In this document: piece after piece, positions 24,923 to 33,693 of the stretch
Layout of the letters: each line of letters begins with the position of its first letter
Numbering within the stretch: position 1 is the stretch's first letter
Assembly (NCBI GenBank): GCA_947488905.1
Contig: CANLBJ010000001.1
Coordinates: 124,001-188,000, forward strand
Length of the DNA stretch: 64,000 bases
Direction of reading: 5' to 3'
Source of the DNA: Ulvibacter algarum
GTDB taxonomy: Bacteria > Bacteroidota > Bacteroidia > Flavobacteriales > Flavobacteriaceae
Program-made: the position numbers and the translations under genes
Notes under the pieces: model-generated
Databases searched by the model: none
Told to the model about the DNA's origin: nothing
Seen by the model: the letters and a program-made list of their open reading frames with translations, nothing else

Positions 24923-25279
24923 TTATAATTGAATATCAACTTTCACAATTAAGAACCAATCATCTTCTAACTCTAAATATCCTTGATCGTAGACATAAAA
25001 ATATGTTGATCCTTTTTTTGTAATATATTGTCCTGTAAAGAACTTAAAATTAAAGCCATGCTTTACTAAGGTTTCTCTTTTAGTTTTGGTTTTATCTTTA
25101 GTATTTAGTTTGGTAAGAATACGATGATTTTTACGTATTCTGTTATTCACATTACGTATTAAGTTACTTTGATCTTTATTAAGATTATTGTTGTGCGCGT
25201 TGCGACACGCATCACTACAGAATTTTTTATCTGCACGACCTAAAACACGACCTCCACATTCTGGACACTCTTTTTCCAT
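24923..25279 (-). CDS. Small zinc-ribbon protein (DUF2116-like N terminus)
   Basis: This 118-residue basic protein has an N-terminal treble-clef-like zinc ribbon: CPECGGRV with CxxC at 5-8, then KFCSDACRNAHNN with a second Cys pair at about 21-25. The FCSDACR spacing matches the DUF2116/MYND-like ribbons seen in small nucleic-acid-associated proteins. A helical Asn/Lys-rich middle follows, then a beta-rich C terminus (FKFFTGQYITKKGSTYFYVYDQGYLELEDDWFLIVK). No export signal. It starts 18 bases after the stop of the DUF6268 gene and probably shares its transcript. Function unknown. Confidence 0.8.
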   Translation of the reverse strand: MEKECPECGGRVLGRADKKFCSDACRNAHNNNLNKDQSNLIRNVNNRIRKNHRILTKLNTKDKTKTKRETLVKHGFNFKFFTGQYITKKGSTYFYVYDQGYLELEDDWFLIVKVDIQL

Positions 25280-25297
25280 CTTTTTTAAGTTTTACTT

Positions 25298-26239
25298 TTA
25301 TTTATCGCTTAAATCAAAACGATATACAGCCTCTACTTTTGCAAACAAAGAACTACTCAAGTCTGTGTTTAACTGTGTTCTATCATCACCTATATCAAAC
25401 GCAGATATTCTAAAGTCTATTTTATCATTAGTTGCATACACCTCTGCATTGTTAGACGCAAGCCCGGCTTTAAGTCTTAATAACACAGTGTTCTCCATAA
25501 AACCGTATTCAAAATACCCTGTAAACTCTAATGCAGAATAGTCTACATAACGGTCTTGCAAATATTTTTTATGTATTTCAAAACTTCTCCCTATAGCATA
25601 ATAATTAAAGCCCACTTTTGTGTTTTTCCCTATTTTATAATTAGCATCTAATGAGACTGGCAGAGAGACATCCATCTCTAATTTTTTATCTGGGCTTGAG
25701 TAGTAAAACCCAATTACAGGGGTCGTAAACACCCCAAAAGCTTGTTCCATAGCATACCAGCCTACCTTATATCTTATGTTTTCATTTTTCTGAAATTTTA
25801 ATAATGCCACACCTCCTATATAAAAATCATCACCGCTAAGGTCTTGATAATCTGATGCCAATTTAGGAAGCACAACAAAAGTACCGCTCCATTTTTCATT
25901 AAAATTAGTAGCTAATCCTAGTTTTAAAATAGTGTTATACAAACTTACATTGCTAGAAAAATCTGGTAAAGGATCAGGCTCAAAAGGATAAAACTCCAGT
26001 TCTGGATATAAATCTAGATTGTTTTTACTAAATAAAACTCCCGTGACAATCGCATTATTTTCATTAATCTTAAAAGGCACTGTGAGGTCTACATCTATAG
26101 AGTTAATACTGGTAGCACTATCTGTACCTTCAAACTTATTATTAAAATTTTGAGAGTAGCCTATCTTAAAAAGATCTATGTAGTTTTGAGAAAAAGCTAA
26201 CGTTGGTATAAAAAACAAGAGGAGTAAAAGTCGTTTCAA
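25298..26239 (-). CDS. DUF6268 family outer-membrane beta-barrel protein
   Basis: This 313-residue exported protein begins at a TTG (26239) with the signal peptide KRLLLLLFFIPTLAFSQ. The mature chain is a run of amphipathic strands (NFNNKFEGTDSATSINSIDVDLTVPFKI, KWSGTFVVLPKLASDYQ, KVGWYAMEQAFGVFTTPVIGFYYSS), ending VEAVYRFDLSDK. This matches DUF6268, a Bacteroidota family of predicted outer-membrane barrels. No transport substrate can be inferred. No in-frame ATG exists upstream, which supports the TTG start. Probably cotranscribed with the zinc-ribbon gene. Confidence 0.8.
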   Translation of the reverse strand: MKRLLLLLFFIPTLAFSQNYIDLFKIGYSQNFNNKFEGTDSATSINSIDVDLTVPFKINENNAIVTGVLFSKNNLDLYPELEFYPFEPDPLPDFSSNVSLYNTILKLGLATNFNEKWSGTFVVLPKLASDYQDLSGDDFYIGGVALLKFQKNENIRYKVGWYAMEQAFGVFTTPVIGFYYSSPDKKLEMDVSLPVSLDANYKIGKNTKVGFNYYAIGRSFEIHKKYLQDRYVDYSALEFTGYFEYGFMENTVLLRLKAGLASNNAEVYATNDKIDFRISAFDIGDDRTQLNTDLSSSLFAKVEAVYRFDLSDK

Positions 26240-26379
26240 GTGCGATATGTTTGGTTTAAAGATATGAAAAATAAAAAGATAGCAACCTTATTGAGGTTGT
26301 GGGTATTATTGTAAAGATTTTTAGTAAAACTCACTTAAAATTGTAGCTAAATATTTCGACTAAAATTCCGTAAATTCGC

Positions 26380-26387
26380 TACCTTAA
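26380..26387 (+). promoter_or_regulatory. Possible -7 box of ileS
   Basis: TACCTTAA resembles TAnnTTTG with one mismatch in the TTTG half. It would give a leader of about 75 nt that contains the ATTTCAGAAAT element. Confidence 0.35.
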
Positions 26388-26429
26388 ATCATAAGTTTAA
26401 ATATTACTGAATCCTGTTATTAAAAGCAC

Positions 26430-26440
26430 ATTTCAGAAAT
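26430..26440. repeat. ATTTCAGAAAT palindrome in the ileS leader
   Basis: An 11-bp near-perfect palindrome centred on the single A, 30 bases before the ileS ATG and downstream of the likely start of transcription. It would therefore be part of the mRNA. Confidence 0.7.
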
Positions 26441-26470
26441 TACAAAAACTACCATTTTACAAGTATCGCT

Positions 26471-29400
26471 ATGGCAAAACAATTTAACACGTATAAAGGA
26501 TTAAACCTCCCAGCATTAGGTGAGGACATACTCAAATTCTGGAAAGAAGAAAACATCTTTGAAGAGAGTATTGCCATTCGCGAAGGGGCAGAACCTTTTG
26601 TGTTTTTTGAAGGTCCACCTTCTGCAAACGGAATGCCTGGTATTCACCATGTAATGGCACGTGCTATAAAAGATATTTTTTGCCGCTATAAAACACAAAA
26701 AGGTTTTAAAGTAGATCGTAAAGCAGGTTGGGATACCCACGGTTTACCTATTGAGCTTGGGGTAGAAAAAGAACTTGGTATTACTAAAGAAGATATTGGT
26801 AAAAAGATCTCTGTAGAAGACTATAATGACGCCTGCCGTAAAGCAGTGATGCGCTACACAGATGTGTGGAACAGAGTGACAGAGGAGTACGGTTATTGGG
26901 TAGACATGGAAGACCCATATATCACCTACAAGCCAAAATACATGGAGACTGTATGGTGGTTGTTAAAACAAATTTACAACAAAGACTTACTGTATAAAGG
27001 GTATACAATACAACCGTATTCGCCTAAAGCAGGTACAGGTTTAAGTAGTCACGAACTTAACCAGCCGGGTACCTATCAAGATGTTACAGACACAACGGTA
27101 GTCGCTCAGTTTAAAGCAGTGGTAAGTTCATTGCCAGACTTTCTTAAAAAATATGACAACCTTAATTTTATCGCTTGGACTACTACACCATGGACATTGC
27201 CATCAAACACGGCATTAACCGTTGGGCCTAAGATAGAATACGTTGTGGTTGCCACTTATAATCAATACACTTTTGAGCCTGTTCACGTGATTCTTGCTAA
27301 GAATCTTGTAGGTAAACAGTTTAAAGGAAAATACGAACAAACAGAAGATCTTGACGTTTTAAAAAATTACACAAAAGAGGACAAGAAGATTCCGTTTTTT
27401 GTTGCTGAAACATGCAAGGGATCAGACCTTTTAGAAATAAGATACGAGCAGTTATTAGATTACGCAACACCAGATGCTGGCGCAGAAAATGCATTTAGAG
27501 TAATAGCAGGAGATTTTGTGACTACAGAAGATGGAACAGGAATAGTACACACCGCTCCTACTTTTGGTCAAGATGATGCCATGGTTGCTAAACAAGCAGT
27601 GCCGGAGGTTCCGCCTTTGTTAGTAAAAGATGAAAACGACAATCTAGTGCCACTTGTAGACTTACAAGGTAAATTTAGACCAGAAATGGGCGAGTTTGCA
27701 GGTAAGTATGTAAAGAACGAATACTATGATGATGGAGCAGCTCCAGATAAAAGTGTTGATGTGGAGCTTGCTATTAAATTAAAAACAGAAAACAAGGCAT
27801 TTCATGTAGAGAAATATGTACACAGTTACCCTAACTGCTGGCGTACAGACAAGCCTATTTTATATTACCCTTTAGACTCATGGTTTATTAAAGTTACAGA
27901 CTTTAAAGACCGTATGCACGAGTTAAACAAAGAGATTAACTGGAAGCCTAAATCTACAGGTGAAGGTCGTTTTGGTAACTGGCTTGCCAATGCTAATGAC
28001 TGGAATCTATCTCGTTCACGTTACTGGGGAATCCCATTACCGCTGTGGCGTACAGAAGATGGTACAGAAGAAATTATCATAGGCAGCATAGAAGAACTTA
28101 AAGCAGAGATGCAAAAGGCAGTTACGGCTGGCGTGATGACTTCAGAAATGTTCCAGGATTTTCAAGTAGGTGACTTTACTGAAGAAAATTATGACAAAGT
28201 AGATTTACATAAGAATATCGTAGATGACATCACATTAGTTTCTGCAAGTGGAAAACCAATGAAACGTGAGTCAGATTTAATTGATGTTTGGTTTGATAGT
28301 GGTTCTATGCCTTACGCACAATGGCACTACCCTTTTGAGAACAAAGAGAAAGTAGAAAAAACGTGGCGCAAAGCAGATTTTATTGCTGAAGGTGTTGACC
28401 AAACTCGTGGATGGTTTTACACTATGCACGCTATTGCTACAATGATTTTTGATGATGTAGCCTATAAAAATGTAGTTTCAAACGGTCTTGTACTTGACAA
28501 GAATGGACAAAAAATGTCTAAACGTCTTGGTAATGCCGCAGACCCGTTTGATGTTTTAGAAAAATTTGGTCCAGATGCAACACGCTGGTACATGATAAGT
28601 AACGCAAACCCTTGGGACAACTTAAAGTTTGATCTTGACGGGATAAGTGAAGTACGTAATAAGTTTTTTGGGACACTTTATAATACGTATAGCTTCTTCA
28701 GCCTGTACGCTAATCTTGACAACTTTGATTATAGTGAGGCAGACATTGCTCTAGAGAAAAGACCAGAAATAGACCGCTGGATATTGAGTGAGTTAAACAC
28801 TTTAATCGCTACAGTAGACGAAGCTTTTACAGACTACGAACCTACTAAAGCAGCGCGTGCAATCCAAAATTTTGTGGGTGAGAATCTAAGCAACTGGTTT
28901 GTAAGATTAAGTAGAAGACGCTACTGGAAAGGCAGCTATGCAGAAGATAAAATCTCTGCTTACCAAACACTATATACTTGCTTATTAACGGTCTCTAAAC
29001 TAGGCGCACCAATCGCTCCCTTCTTTATGGATAGATTATACCGCGATCTAGTTGCAGTAACAGGTGATGGAGCAAAATCTGTGCATTTAAGTGACTTTCC
29101 TGTGAGTAATGCTAGTTATATAGACAAAGATTTAGAACGTAAAATGGAGAAAGCACAAACGGTTTCTTCATTAGTTTTATCACTGCGTCAACGTGAAAAA
29201 ATTAAAGTAAGACAACCGCTTCAAAAAATTATGATTCCTGTGCTAGATGCGCAAGAAAAAGAAGAGATAGAAGCAGTAAGTGATTTGATTAAAAGTGAAG
29301 TAAATGTAAAAGAGATAGAGCTTATAGGAGAAGGTTCTGGAATACTTGTAAAACAGATTAAACCAGACTTTAAAAAATTAGGACCACGTTTTGGGAAAGA

Positions 29401-29869
29401 CATGAAGCAAGTGGCGGCTGCTATCACTAATTTTGGCCAAGAAGAAATTGCAACTTTAGAAAAAGATGGTGAAATGGCACTTAACATTTCAGAAAAAAAC
29501 ATTACATTGACACTTGAAGACGTGATAATAAGCTCACAAGACATTGAAGGGTGGCTTGTTGCAAATAATAAAGGGATTACGGTAGCGTTAGATATTACAA
29601 TCACAGAAAGCCTTAGAAACGAAGGAGTAGCTCGTGAGCTTGTAAATAGAATACAGAATATTAGAAAAGATACTGGTTTTGAAGTTACAGACAGAATAAA
29701 AGTGACTATTCAAAATCAAGAAGCATTGCAAAAAGCAGTGGCAGAAAATTTAGAATACATTAAACAAGAAACCTTAACAGACACTCTTGATTTTAGTCCT
29801 TCTATAACAAATGGTACAGAAATTGCCTTTGATGATATAGAAACACAAGTAAGTGTAGAAAAAATATAA
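26471..29869 (+). CDS. ileS: Isoleucyl-tRNA synthetase
   Basis: IleRS charges tRNA-Ile and edits misactivated valine. The 1132 residues fit the large class I form. The HIGH-type motif is GIHH at 57-60 (PSANGMPGIHHVMAR) and KMSKR is at 681-685 (DKNGQKMSKRLGNAADPFD). Between them lies the CP1 editing domain with TTTPWTLPSNTA and GTGIVHTAPTFGQDD. The anticodon-binding domain includes SNWFVRLSRRRYWKG, and the C terminus is the extended DUF5915-like region. No zinc-finger Cys cluster is evident at the end, consistent with the eukaryote-like IleRS type. The dksA-like gene follows after 4 bases. Confidence 0.97.
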   Translation: MAKQFNTYKGLNLPALGEDILKFWKEENIFEESIAIREGAEPFVFFEGPPSANGMPGIHHVMARAIKDIFCRYKTQKGFKVDRKAGWDTHGLPIELGVEKELGITKEDIGKKISVEDYNDACRKAVMRYTDVWNRVTEEYGYWVDMEDPYITYKPKYMETVWWLLKQIYNKDLLYKGYTIQPYSPKAGTGLSSHELNQPGTYQDVTDTTVVAQFKAVVSSLPDFLKKYDNLNFIAWTTTPWTLPSNTALTVGPKIEYVVVATYNQYTFEPVHVILAKNLVGKQFKGKYEQTEDLDVLKNYTKEDKKIPFFVAETCKGSDLLEIRYEQLLDYATPDAGAENAFRVIAGDFVTTEDGTGIVHTAPTFGQDDAMVAKQAVPEVPPLLVKDENDNLVPLVDLQGKFRPEMGEFAGKYVKNEYYDDGAAPDKSVDVELAIKLKTENKAFHVEKYVHSYPNCWRTDKPILYYPLDSWFIKVTDFKDRMHELNKEINWKPKSTGEGRFGNWLANANDWNLSRSRYWGIPLPLWRTEDGTEEIIIGSIEELKAEMQKAVTAGVMTSEMFQDFQVGDFTEENYDKVDLHKNIVDDITLVSASGKPMKRESDLIDVWFDSGSMPYAQWHYPFENKEKVEKTWRKADFIAEGVDQTRGWFYTMHAIATMIFDDVAYKNVVSNGLVLDKNGQKMSKRLGNAADPFDVLEKFGPDATRWYMISNANPWDNLKFDLDGISEVRNKFFGTLYNTYSFFSLYANLDNFDYSEADIALEKRPEIDRWILSELNTLIATVDEAFTDYEPTKAARAIQNFVGENLSNWFVRLSRRRYWKGSYAEDKISAYQTLYTCLLTVSKLGAPIAPFFMDRLYRDLVAVTGDGAKSVHLSDFPVSNASYIDKDLERKMEKAQTVSSLVLSLRQREKIKVRQPLQKIMIPVLDAQEKEEIEAVSDLIKSEVNVKEIELIGEGSGILVKQIKPDFKKLGPRFGKDMKQVAAAITNFGQEEIATLEKDGEMALNISEKNITLTLEDVIISSQDIEGWLVANNKGITVALDITITESLRNEGVARELVNRIQNIRKDTGFEVTDRIKVTIQNQEALQKAVAENLEYIKQETLTDTLDFSPSITNGTEIAFDDIETQVSVEKI

Positions 29870-29873
29870 AATT

Positions 29874-30251
29874 ATGAGCGATAATAGAGTTAGATACAGC
29901 GATGCAGACCTTGCAGAATTTAAAACATTAGTACAAGAAAAAATTGTAAAAGCCCAAGAGCAATTTGATCTTATAGAAGCTGCTTACAGAAACGACAGTG
30001 ACAATGGTACTAATGACACCTCACCTACTTTTAAAGCCTTTGATGAAGGTAGCGAAGTGATGAGCAAAGAAACGTCATCACAGCTTGCTATTAGACAAGA
30101 GAAGTTTATTCGTGATCTTAAAAATGCACTAATTCGTATTGAAAATAAGACCTACGGTGTTTGCCGTGTTACTGGAAAATTAATTAATCCAGAACGACTT
30201 AAATTAGTACCGCACGCAACTCTTAGTATTGAAGCTAAGAATATGCAGTAG
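29874..30251 (+). CDS. TraR/DksA family protein with degenerate zinc finger
   Basis: This 125-residue protein has the DksA coiled-coil layout (about 10-85, many heptads) followed by a DksA-type C-terminal segment YGVCRVTGKLINPERLKLVPHATLSIEAK (about 94-122). The classical four-Cys zinc site is reduced to one Cys (C97) plus a His. DksA binds the RNA polymerase secondary channel and works with ppGpp on stable-RNA promoters. This variant probably still inserts its coiled coil but may not hold zinc. It starts 4 bases after ileS and shares its transcript, ended by the hairpin at 30276-30308. Confidence 0.9.
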   Translation: MSDNRVRYSDADLAEFKTLVQEKIVKAQEQFDLIEAAYRNDSDNGTNDTSPTFKAFDEGSEVMSKETSSQLAIRQEKFIRDLKNALIRIENKTYGVCRVTGKLINPERLKLVPHATLSIEAKNMQ

Positions 30252-30275
30252 CATTTTAAAACAACAATTTATACT

Positions 30276-30308
30276 AAGCCAATTCTCTTTAAGTGATTGG
30301 CTTTTTTT
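30276..30308 (+). terminator. Terminator of ileS-dksA that abuts the next start codon
   Basis: AAGCCAAT (30276-30283) pairs with ATTGGCTT (30296-30303) and is followed by five more T, after which the ATG of the next gene begins at once. The hairpin would therefore also cover the start of any read-through transcript. Confidence 0.8.
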
Positions 30309-30935
30309 ATGAAAAGAATCTCTGTATTTATAATCGTCTTTATTATAACAAACTCGCTTTTTGCTCAAAAAGAGATGGAGAAGCAGCTTGATGTATCAGA
30401 TATTGAACGCATAGATTTTAATGCAGATGCTATTTTTAATATCAAAATAGCAACAGTAAAAACAAACACTCTTATCATTAGAGCTACTGTAGCTGGTGAC
30501 GCCGCAGAAAATGTGGTGATCGATATTAAAAAGACACCAACCTCTCTCAAAATAACACCAGGGTTCACGCCATTTTTCACACAAAAAAACGACAAACTTG
30601 CCGCCCATAAAGTGATGGCAATAGAACTTGAAGTATTGGTGCCAGAAAACAGAACTCTTTCTATCTCTTCAAAACTAGCATCTTTACAATGCTCCGGAAA
30701 TTTTAAATACTTGCAAGCTTATCTAGATCAAGGCACTTGCACTATTAAAAACTTTACAGGAGATGGGTTAATCAAAACCAAAAATGGTAATACTACCGTA
30801 AGTACTTCTCAAAATGTAGGTGTTTTGGCAACTTCTAAAAATGGTCTAGTGAAGGGAAAGTCATATCAAAAAGAATATTACAAATTAGAAATAAACAGCC
30901 TTTGGGGAGACATCACTATACTTCAAACCAATTAA
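30309..30935 (+). CDS. Exported DUF4097/DUF2807-like beta-helix protein
   Basis: This 208-residue protein starts at 30309 (a TTG 12 bases earlier lies inside the terminator stem). The signal peptide KRISVFIIVFIITNSLFAQ is followed by a repetitive beta-rich domain with short alternating strands (ELEVLVPENRTLSISSKLASLQCSGNFKYLQAYLDQGTCTIKNFTGDGLIKTKNGNTTVS). The stacked polar strands recall DUF4097/DUF2807 'adhesin-like' beta-helical domains. It should lie in the periplasm or outer surface. Function unknown. It stands between ileS-dksA and lspA. Confidence 0.7.
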   Translation: MKRISVFIIVFIITNSLFAQKEMEKQLDVSDIERIDFNADAIFNIKIATVKTNTLIIRATVAGDAAENVVIDIKKTPTSLKITPGFTPFFTQKNDKLAAHKVMAIELEVLVPENRTLSISSKLASLQCSGNFKYLQAYLDQGTCTIKNFTGDGLIKTKNGNTTVSTSQNVGVLATSKNGLVKGKSYQKEYYKLEINSLWGDITILQTN

Positions 30936-30941
30936 TATCGT

Positions 30942-30949
30942 TATTTTTG
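30942..30949 (+). promoter_or_regulatory. -7 box of lspA
   Basis: TATTTTTG matches TAnnTTTG. Transcription would start near 30956, giving a leader of about 40 nt. No clear -33 TTG. Confidence 0.5.
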
Positions 30950-30972
30950 CAACCGTTGTTTAAACCATTCAT

Positions 30973-30983
30973 ATTTCAGAAAT
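30973..30983. repeat. ATTTCAGAAAT palindrome in the lspA leader
   Basis: Ends 12 bases before the lspA ATG and downstream of its predicted -7 box, thus inside the leader RNA. Confidence 0.7.
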
Positions 30984-30995
30984 AAGATTGCATAT

Positions 30996-31625
30996 ATGTC
31001 ATTAAAAAAAGCGTACCTCATCATTATTCTTATCCTGCTAGTAGATCAAATTTCTAAGATCTACATTAAAACTAGCTTTGTTTTAGGAGAAGAGATAGAT
31101 GTCTTTTCTTGGTTTAAAATTCACTTTGTAGAGAATAAAGGGATGGCTTGGGGTGCCCAAATTCCTGGCGAATATGGCAAACTAATTCTTACTGTTTTTA
31201 GAATTTTTGCAATTGCAGGTATTGCTTGGTGGCTTAAAGATTCTGTCAAGAAAAAAGGGGCTAAAATTTTAATTGTAGCTATCGCATTAATCTTTGCAGG
31301 TGCTTTTGGTAACATTATTGACTCTGTTTTTTATGGAGTGTTATTTGACAGCAGTATATCTCAAGTAGCTCACTTTTTACCAGAAGCTGGAGGTTACAGT
31401 ACGTTGTTTCACGGCCATGTAGTAGACATGTTGTATTTTCCTATGTTTCAAGGTGTATTACCAGATTGGATTCCTTTTTGGGGAGGGGATTACTTTACCT
31501 TTTTTGATCCTGTTTTTAATGTTGCAGATACGGCAATTAGCACGGGAGTTGGTATGTTATTAGTCTTTCACAAAAAGACATTTCCAAATTCAGAAAAAGA
31601 ACCTATTGTAACAGTAGAAGCCTAA
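30996..31625 (+). CDS. lspA: Lipoprotein signal peptidase II
   Basis: LspA cleaves signal peptides of prolipoproteins after lipidation in the inner membrane. The 209 residues contain four hydrophobic helices. Conserved blocks are ILLVDQISKIYI (13-24), VENKGMAWG (45-53), FAGAFGNIIDSVFYG (100-114), GHVVDMLYF with catalytic D144, and FNVADTAIS with the second catalytic D178. An insert of about 25 residues (116-138) separates the GNIID and VVD blocks; longer LspA forms of this sort are usual in Bacteroidota. Many lipoproteins in the window (for example those in the suf operon) would be its substrates. Confidence 0.96.
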   Translation: MSLKKAYLIIILILLVDQISKIYIKTSFVLGEEIDVFSWFKIHFVENKGMAWGAQIPGEYGKLILTVFRIFAIAGIAWWLKDSVKKKGAKILIVAIALIFAGAFGNIIDSVFYGVLFDSSISQVAHFLPEAGGYSTLFHGHVVDMLYFPMFQGVLPDWIPFWGGDYFTFFDPVFNVADTAISTGVGMLLVFHKKTFPNSEKEPIVTVEA

Positions 31626-31644
31626 ATAAACAAGCTTTTATTTA

Positions 31645-32790
31645 TTAAAATTCTATTGTAAATGTAGTGTACCTGTCTGGAATACTCTCAATTTTTATTG
31701 TACCTCCTAAAGATTCTATTTGATTGCGTGTCATATACAAGCCTACACCTGTAGCGTTAGAGTTGTTATGAAAAGTTTGATACATATTAAATACACGATC
31801 GCCAAACACCTCTAGATCAATACCAACACCATTATCCTTAATTAAAAGACAGCCTTTTTCATCATCATTGATATATGTGCAAATCTGGATATTTGGATTT
31901 CGGTCTGGATGTTTATACTTAAGAGCATTAGATAATAAATTTTGCATAATACTCTCTAGATAAGACTCTATGTGGTTTACTTCAGGAAATTCTGTAAAAT
32001 CTACAAAGATATCTGCACCAGCACCAATAATTTCTTTTTTAAGCGTATGACACACGCGCTCATAAACACTTTGAAACTTAACAGCCTTAGTTGTATCTAG
32101 GTTTACATTACTTATTGCTACAACCTCATTTAAATCTGAAATTGTGTGATTTAAATTTTTTGATATTACAGTTAGACCATTTAGGAGCTCTATATTATCT
32201 GTAAAAGTATCGTTACCGGTTAGATCTAATAACTCTAATGTTAATTGCAGATTACTAGTATGAGATCTTAAATTATGAGAAACAATATGTGTAAAATTTT
32301 GTAAACGTTTATTCTGTTGGTCAATAACTTTAATAGATTCTTCTAGAGCTAGTTCTTTAGTTTTTTCTTCATTAATATCGATAAAAACACCGCGTAAGCC
32401 TATGATTTCTGCTTTATCATTGTAACAAGGTCTGCCAGTTGCTTTTACCCAAAAATGCTTCATGTTATAATCTTGCATTTTTACAACTGTTTTAAATGCA
32501 GTCCCATTACTACAAGCTAAAAAAACCTCTACGGCTTTATCTCTATGCTCACCTTCTACATAAAAATCTACTAGTTTAAACAATGAAGGCTTGTAATCTT
32601 CAGGAAGAGCAAGAATTGCTCTGGCTTCTGGATCTAAATATGATTTTTTGTTTTCAAAATCAATGCTCCATCCACCAGCACCCGTTAGTGAGGCAACTTC
32701 TTTGTAATAAAAATCATCAAAAGAATGTAATGGCTTTTTACGGTACTCTTTCATAAATTTTCTTTGCCTTTTATGAGTCAAGATGTTCAT
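31645..32790 (-). CDS. PAS-domain sensor histidine kinase, no membrane segment
   Basis: This protein is about 381 residues from the ATG at 32790 (another ATG at 32754 is possible). A PAS domain with PAC-like end (about 30-150; GGWSIDFE, FWVKATGRP, GLRGVFIDINEEK) is followed by a HisKA dimerisation helix with the phospho-acceptor in FTHIVSHNLRSHTSN, then an HATPase_c domain with N box NLLSNALKYKHPD, G1 DNGVGID and G2 GVGLYMTRNQIESLGG. No signal or membrane helix is present, so it is a cytosolic kinase. There is no response regulator next to it, making it an orphan. The PAS domain belongs to the group that senses redox, light or small ligands, but no cofactor site can be named. Confidence 0.9.
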   Translation of the reverse strand: MNILTHKRQRKFMKEYRKKPLHSFDDFYYKEVASLTGAGGWSIDFENKKSYLDPEARAILALPEDYKPSLFKLVDFYVEGEHRDKAVEVFLACSNGTAFKTVVKMQDYNMKHFWVKATGRPCYNDKAEIIGLRGVFIDINEEKTKELALEESIKVIDQQNKRLQNFTHIVSHNLRSHTSNLQLTLELLDLTGNDTFTDNIELLNGLTVISKNLNHTISDLNEVVAISNVNLDTTKAVKFQSVYERVCHTLKKEIIGAGADIFVDFTEFPEVNHIESYLESIMQNLLSNALKYKHPDRNPNIQICTYINDDEKGCLLIKDNGVGIDLEVFGDRVFNMYQTFHNNSNATGVGLYMTRNQIESLGGTIKIESIPDRYTTFTIEF

Positions 32791-32859
32791 ATTAATACAT
32801 TTAGGGGTATGCAATATATGAAAATTAATAATTAAGTAGGATAATTCCTTCGCTTAAAA

Positions 32860-33273
32860 TCAATTACCGCTTGATAAAATTGTAAAAGGATATACGTCTA
32901 TATTTCTTGCAATGGCAAACAAAATGGCAAGACCAAAATAGCCATAAATAAACCATTTATGATAAAACAACATAAAACGACGGGTGTCATTAAAAAGATA
33001 ATTGTACACTTTAAGGCCTAGGCTATATACTATTAAAGGGAGAGAAAGTAACAAAAAGGGATTAAGACCAAATGCCTCTCTTATATTACCATGTAATAAT
33101 TGATGAATGGCACGTTGAGAGCCACAACCCGGGCACTCAAGACCTGTTGCATATCTTAATGGACACGATAAAAAGAATGAATGTTCTGTAGGGTTAAACG
33201 TAAAGTAAAAAAAACAAACCCCGCCTATACCAATTATAGACAGGGTTAGTATTATTAATCGTTTTATATTCAT
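32860..33273 (-). CDS. DUF2752 membrane protein
   Basis: This 137-residue integral membrane protein has about three helices (7-27, 70-90, 108-125) and the DUF2752 signature: CPLRYATGLECPGCGSQRAIHQLLHGNIREAFGLNP (about 37-72). Conserved Cys and His in this motif suggest metal binding. The family occurs widely in Bacteroidota and Actinobacteria without known function. Its ATG overlaps the stop of the CD225 gene upstream (TAATG), so the two form a coupled pair. Confidence 0.88.
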   Translation of the reverse strand: MNIKRLIILTLSIIGIGGVCFFYFTFNPTEHSFFLSCPLRYATGLECPGCGSQRAIHQLLHGNIREAFGLNPFLLLSLPLIVYSLGLKVYNYLFNDTRRFMLFYHKWFIYGYFGLAILFAIARNIDVYPFTILSSGN

Positions 33274-33548
33274 TACATATTACCAGCAACGCCTATAACT
33301 ACCATAAAAATAATATATAGCACGATAAAAATTCCAGAGATAACCGCTCCCCAAATAGAATATTTTTTTGCATCATCTGCTGCTTTTTGTGCACCGGCAT
33401 GATCGCCCTGTAACCAAAGCTCTTTAACTTTTGTTGATTTAATAATTGCCACAACGCCAAGAGGCATACAGCACATAACGGTACAAAGGATTGCCCACAC
33501 TAGATTATTTTCTGGTGGTGCTCCTGCTGGTGTATTTAAATTTTCCAT
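33273..33548 (-). CDS. CD225/dispanin family membrane protein
   Basis: This 91-residue protein starts at 33548 (MENLNTPAGAPPEN). The longer frame back to 33593 would overrun a good -7 box and lacks support from the paralogue. It has two helices: NNLVWAILCTVMCCMPLGVVAIIKS (about 16-40), with the CC pair and the conserved KSxKVxELWxxGDxxGAxKAADDAKK loop, and a second one at about 67-89. This is the CD225/dispanin (interferon-induced transmembrane-like) family. Bacterial members are of unknown function. It is paired with DUF2752 downstream and has a tandem paralogue upstream. Confidence 0.88.
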   Translation of the reverse strand: MENLNTPAGAPPENNLVWAILCTVMCCMPLGVVAIIKSTKVKELWLQGDHAGAQKAADDAKKYSIWGAVISGIFIVLYIIFMVVIGVAGNM

Positions 33549-33567
33549 AGAGTAAGTTTTAGTTTGC

Positions 33568-33575
33568 CAAATATA
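33568..33575 (-). promoter_or_regulatory. -7 box for the CD225-DUF2752 pair
   Basis: Read on the minus strand this is TATATTTG, an exact TAnnTTTG box, 20 bases before the ATG at 33548. It supports the shorter start chosen for the CD225 gene. The best TTG upstream is only 15 bases away. Confidence 0.55.
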
Positions 33576-33693
33576 ATGAAAAATTAAAATCAATACGCCT
33601 AAGAAGTTAGCATATCACAAGTAAGCGAGATGTTTCTCTCACTTTAATTTTATAAAAAAAGCAGTAGTATATTTAGTAAATATCAAACTTTTT

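Noticed and set aside
31624-31643. AAATAAA/TTTATTT inverted repeat between lspA and the kinase gene
   Set aside because: AT-only stem of 7 bp in AT-rich DNA; it can arise by chance and would be weak.
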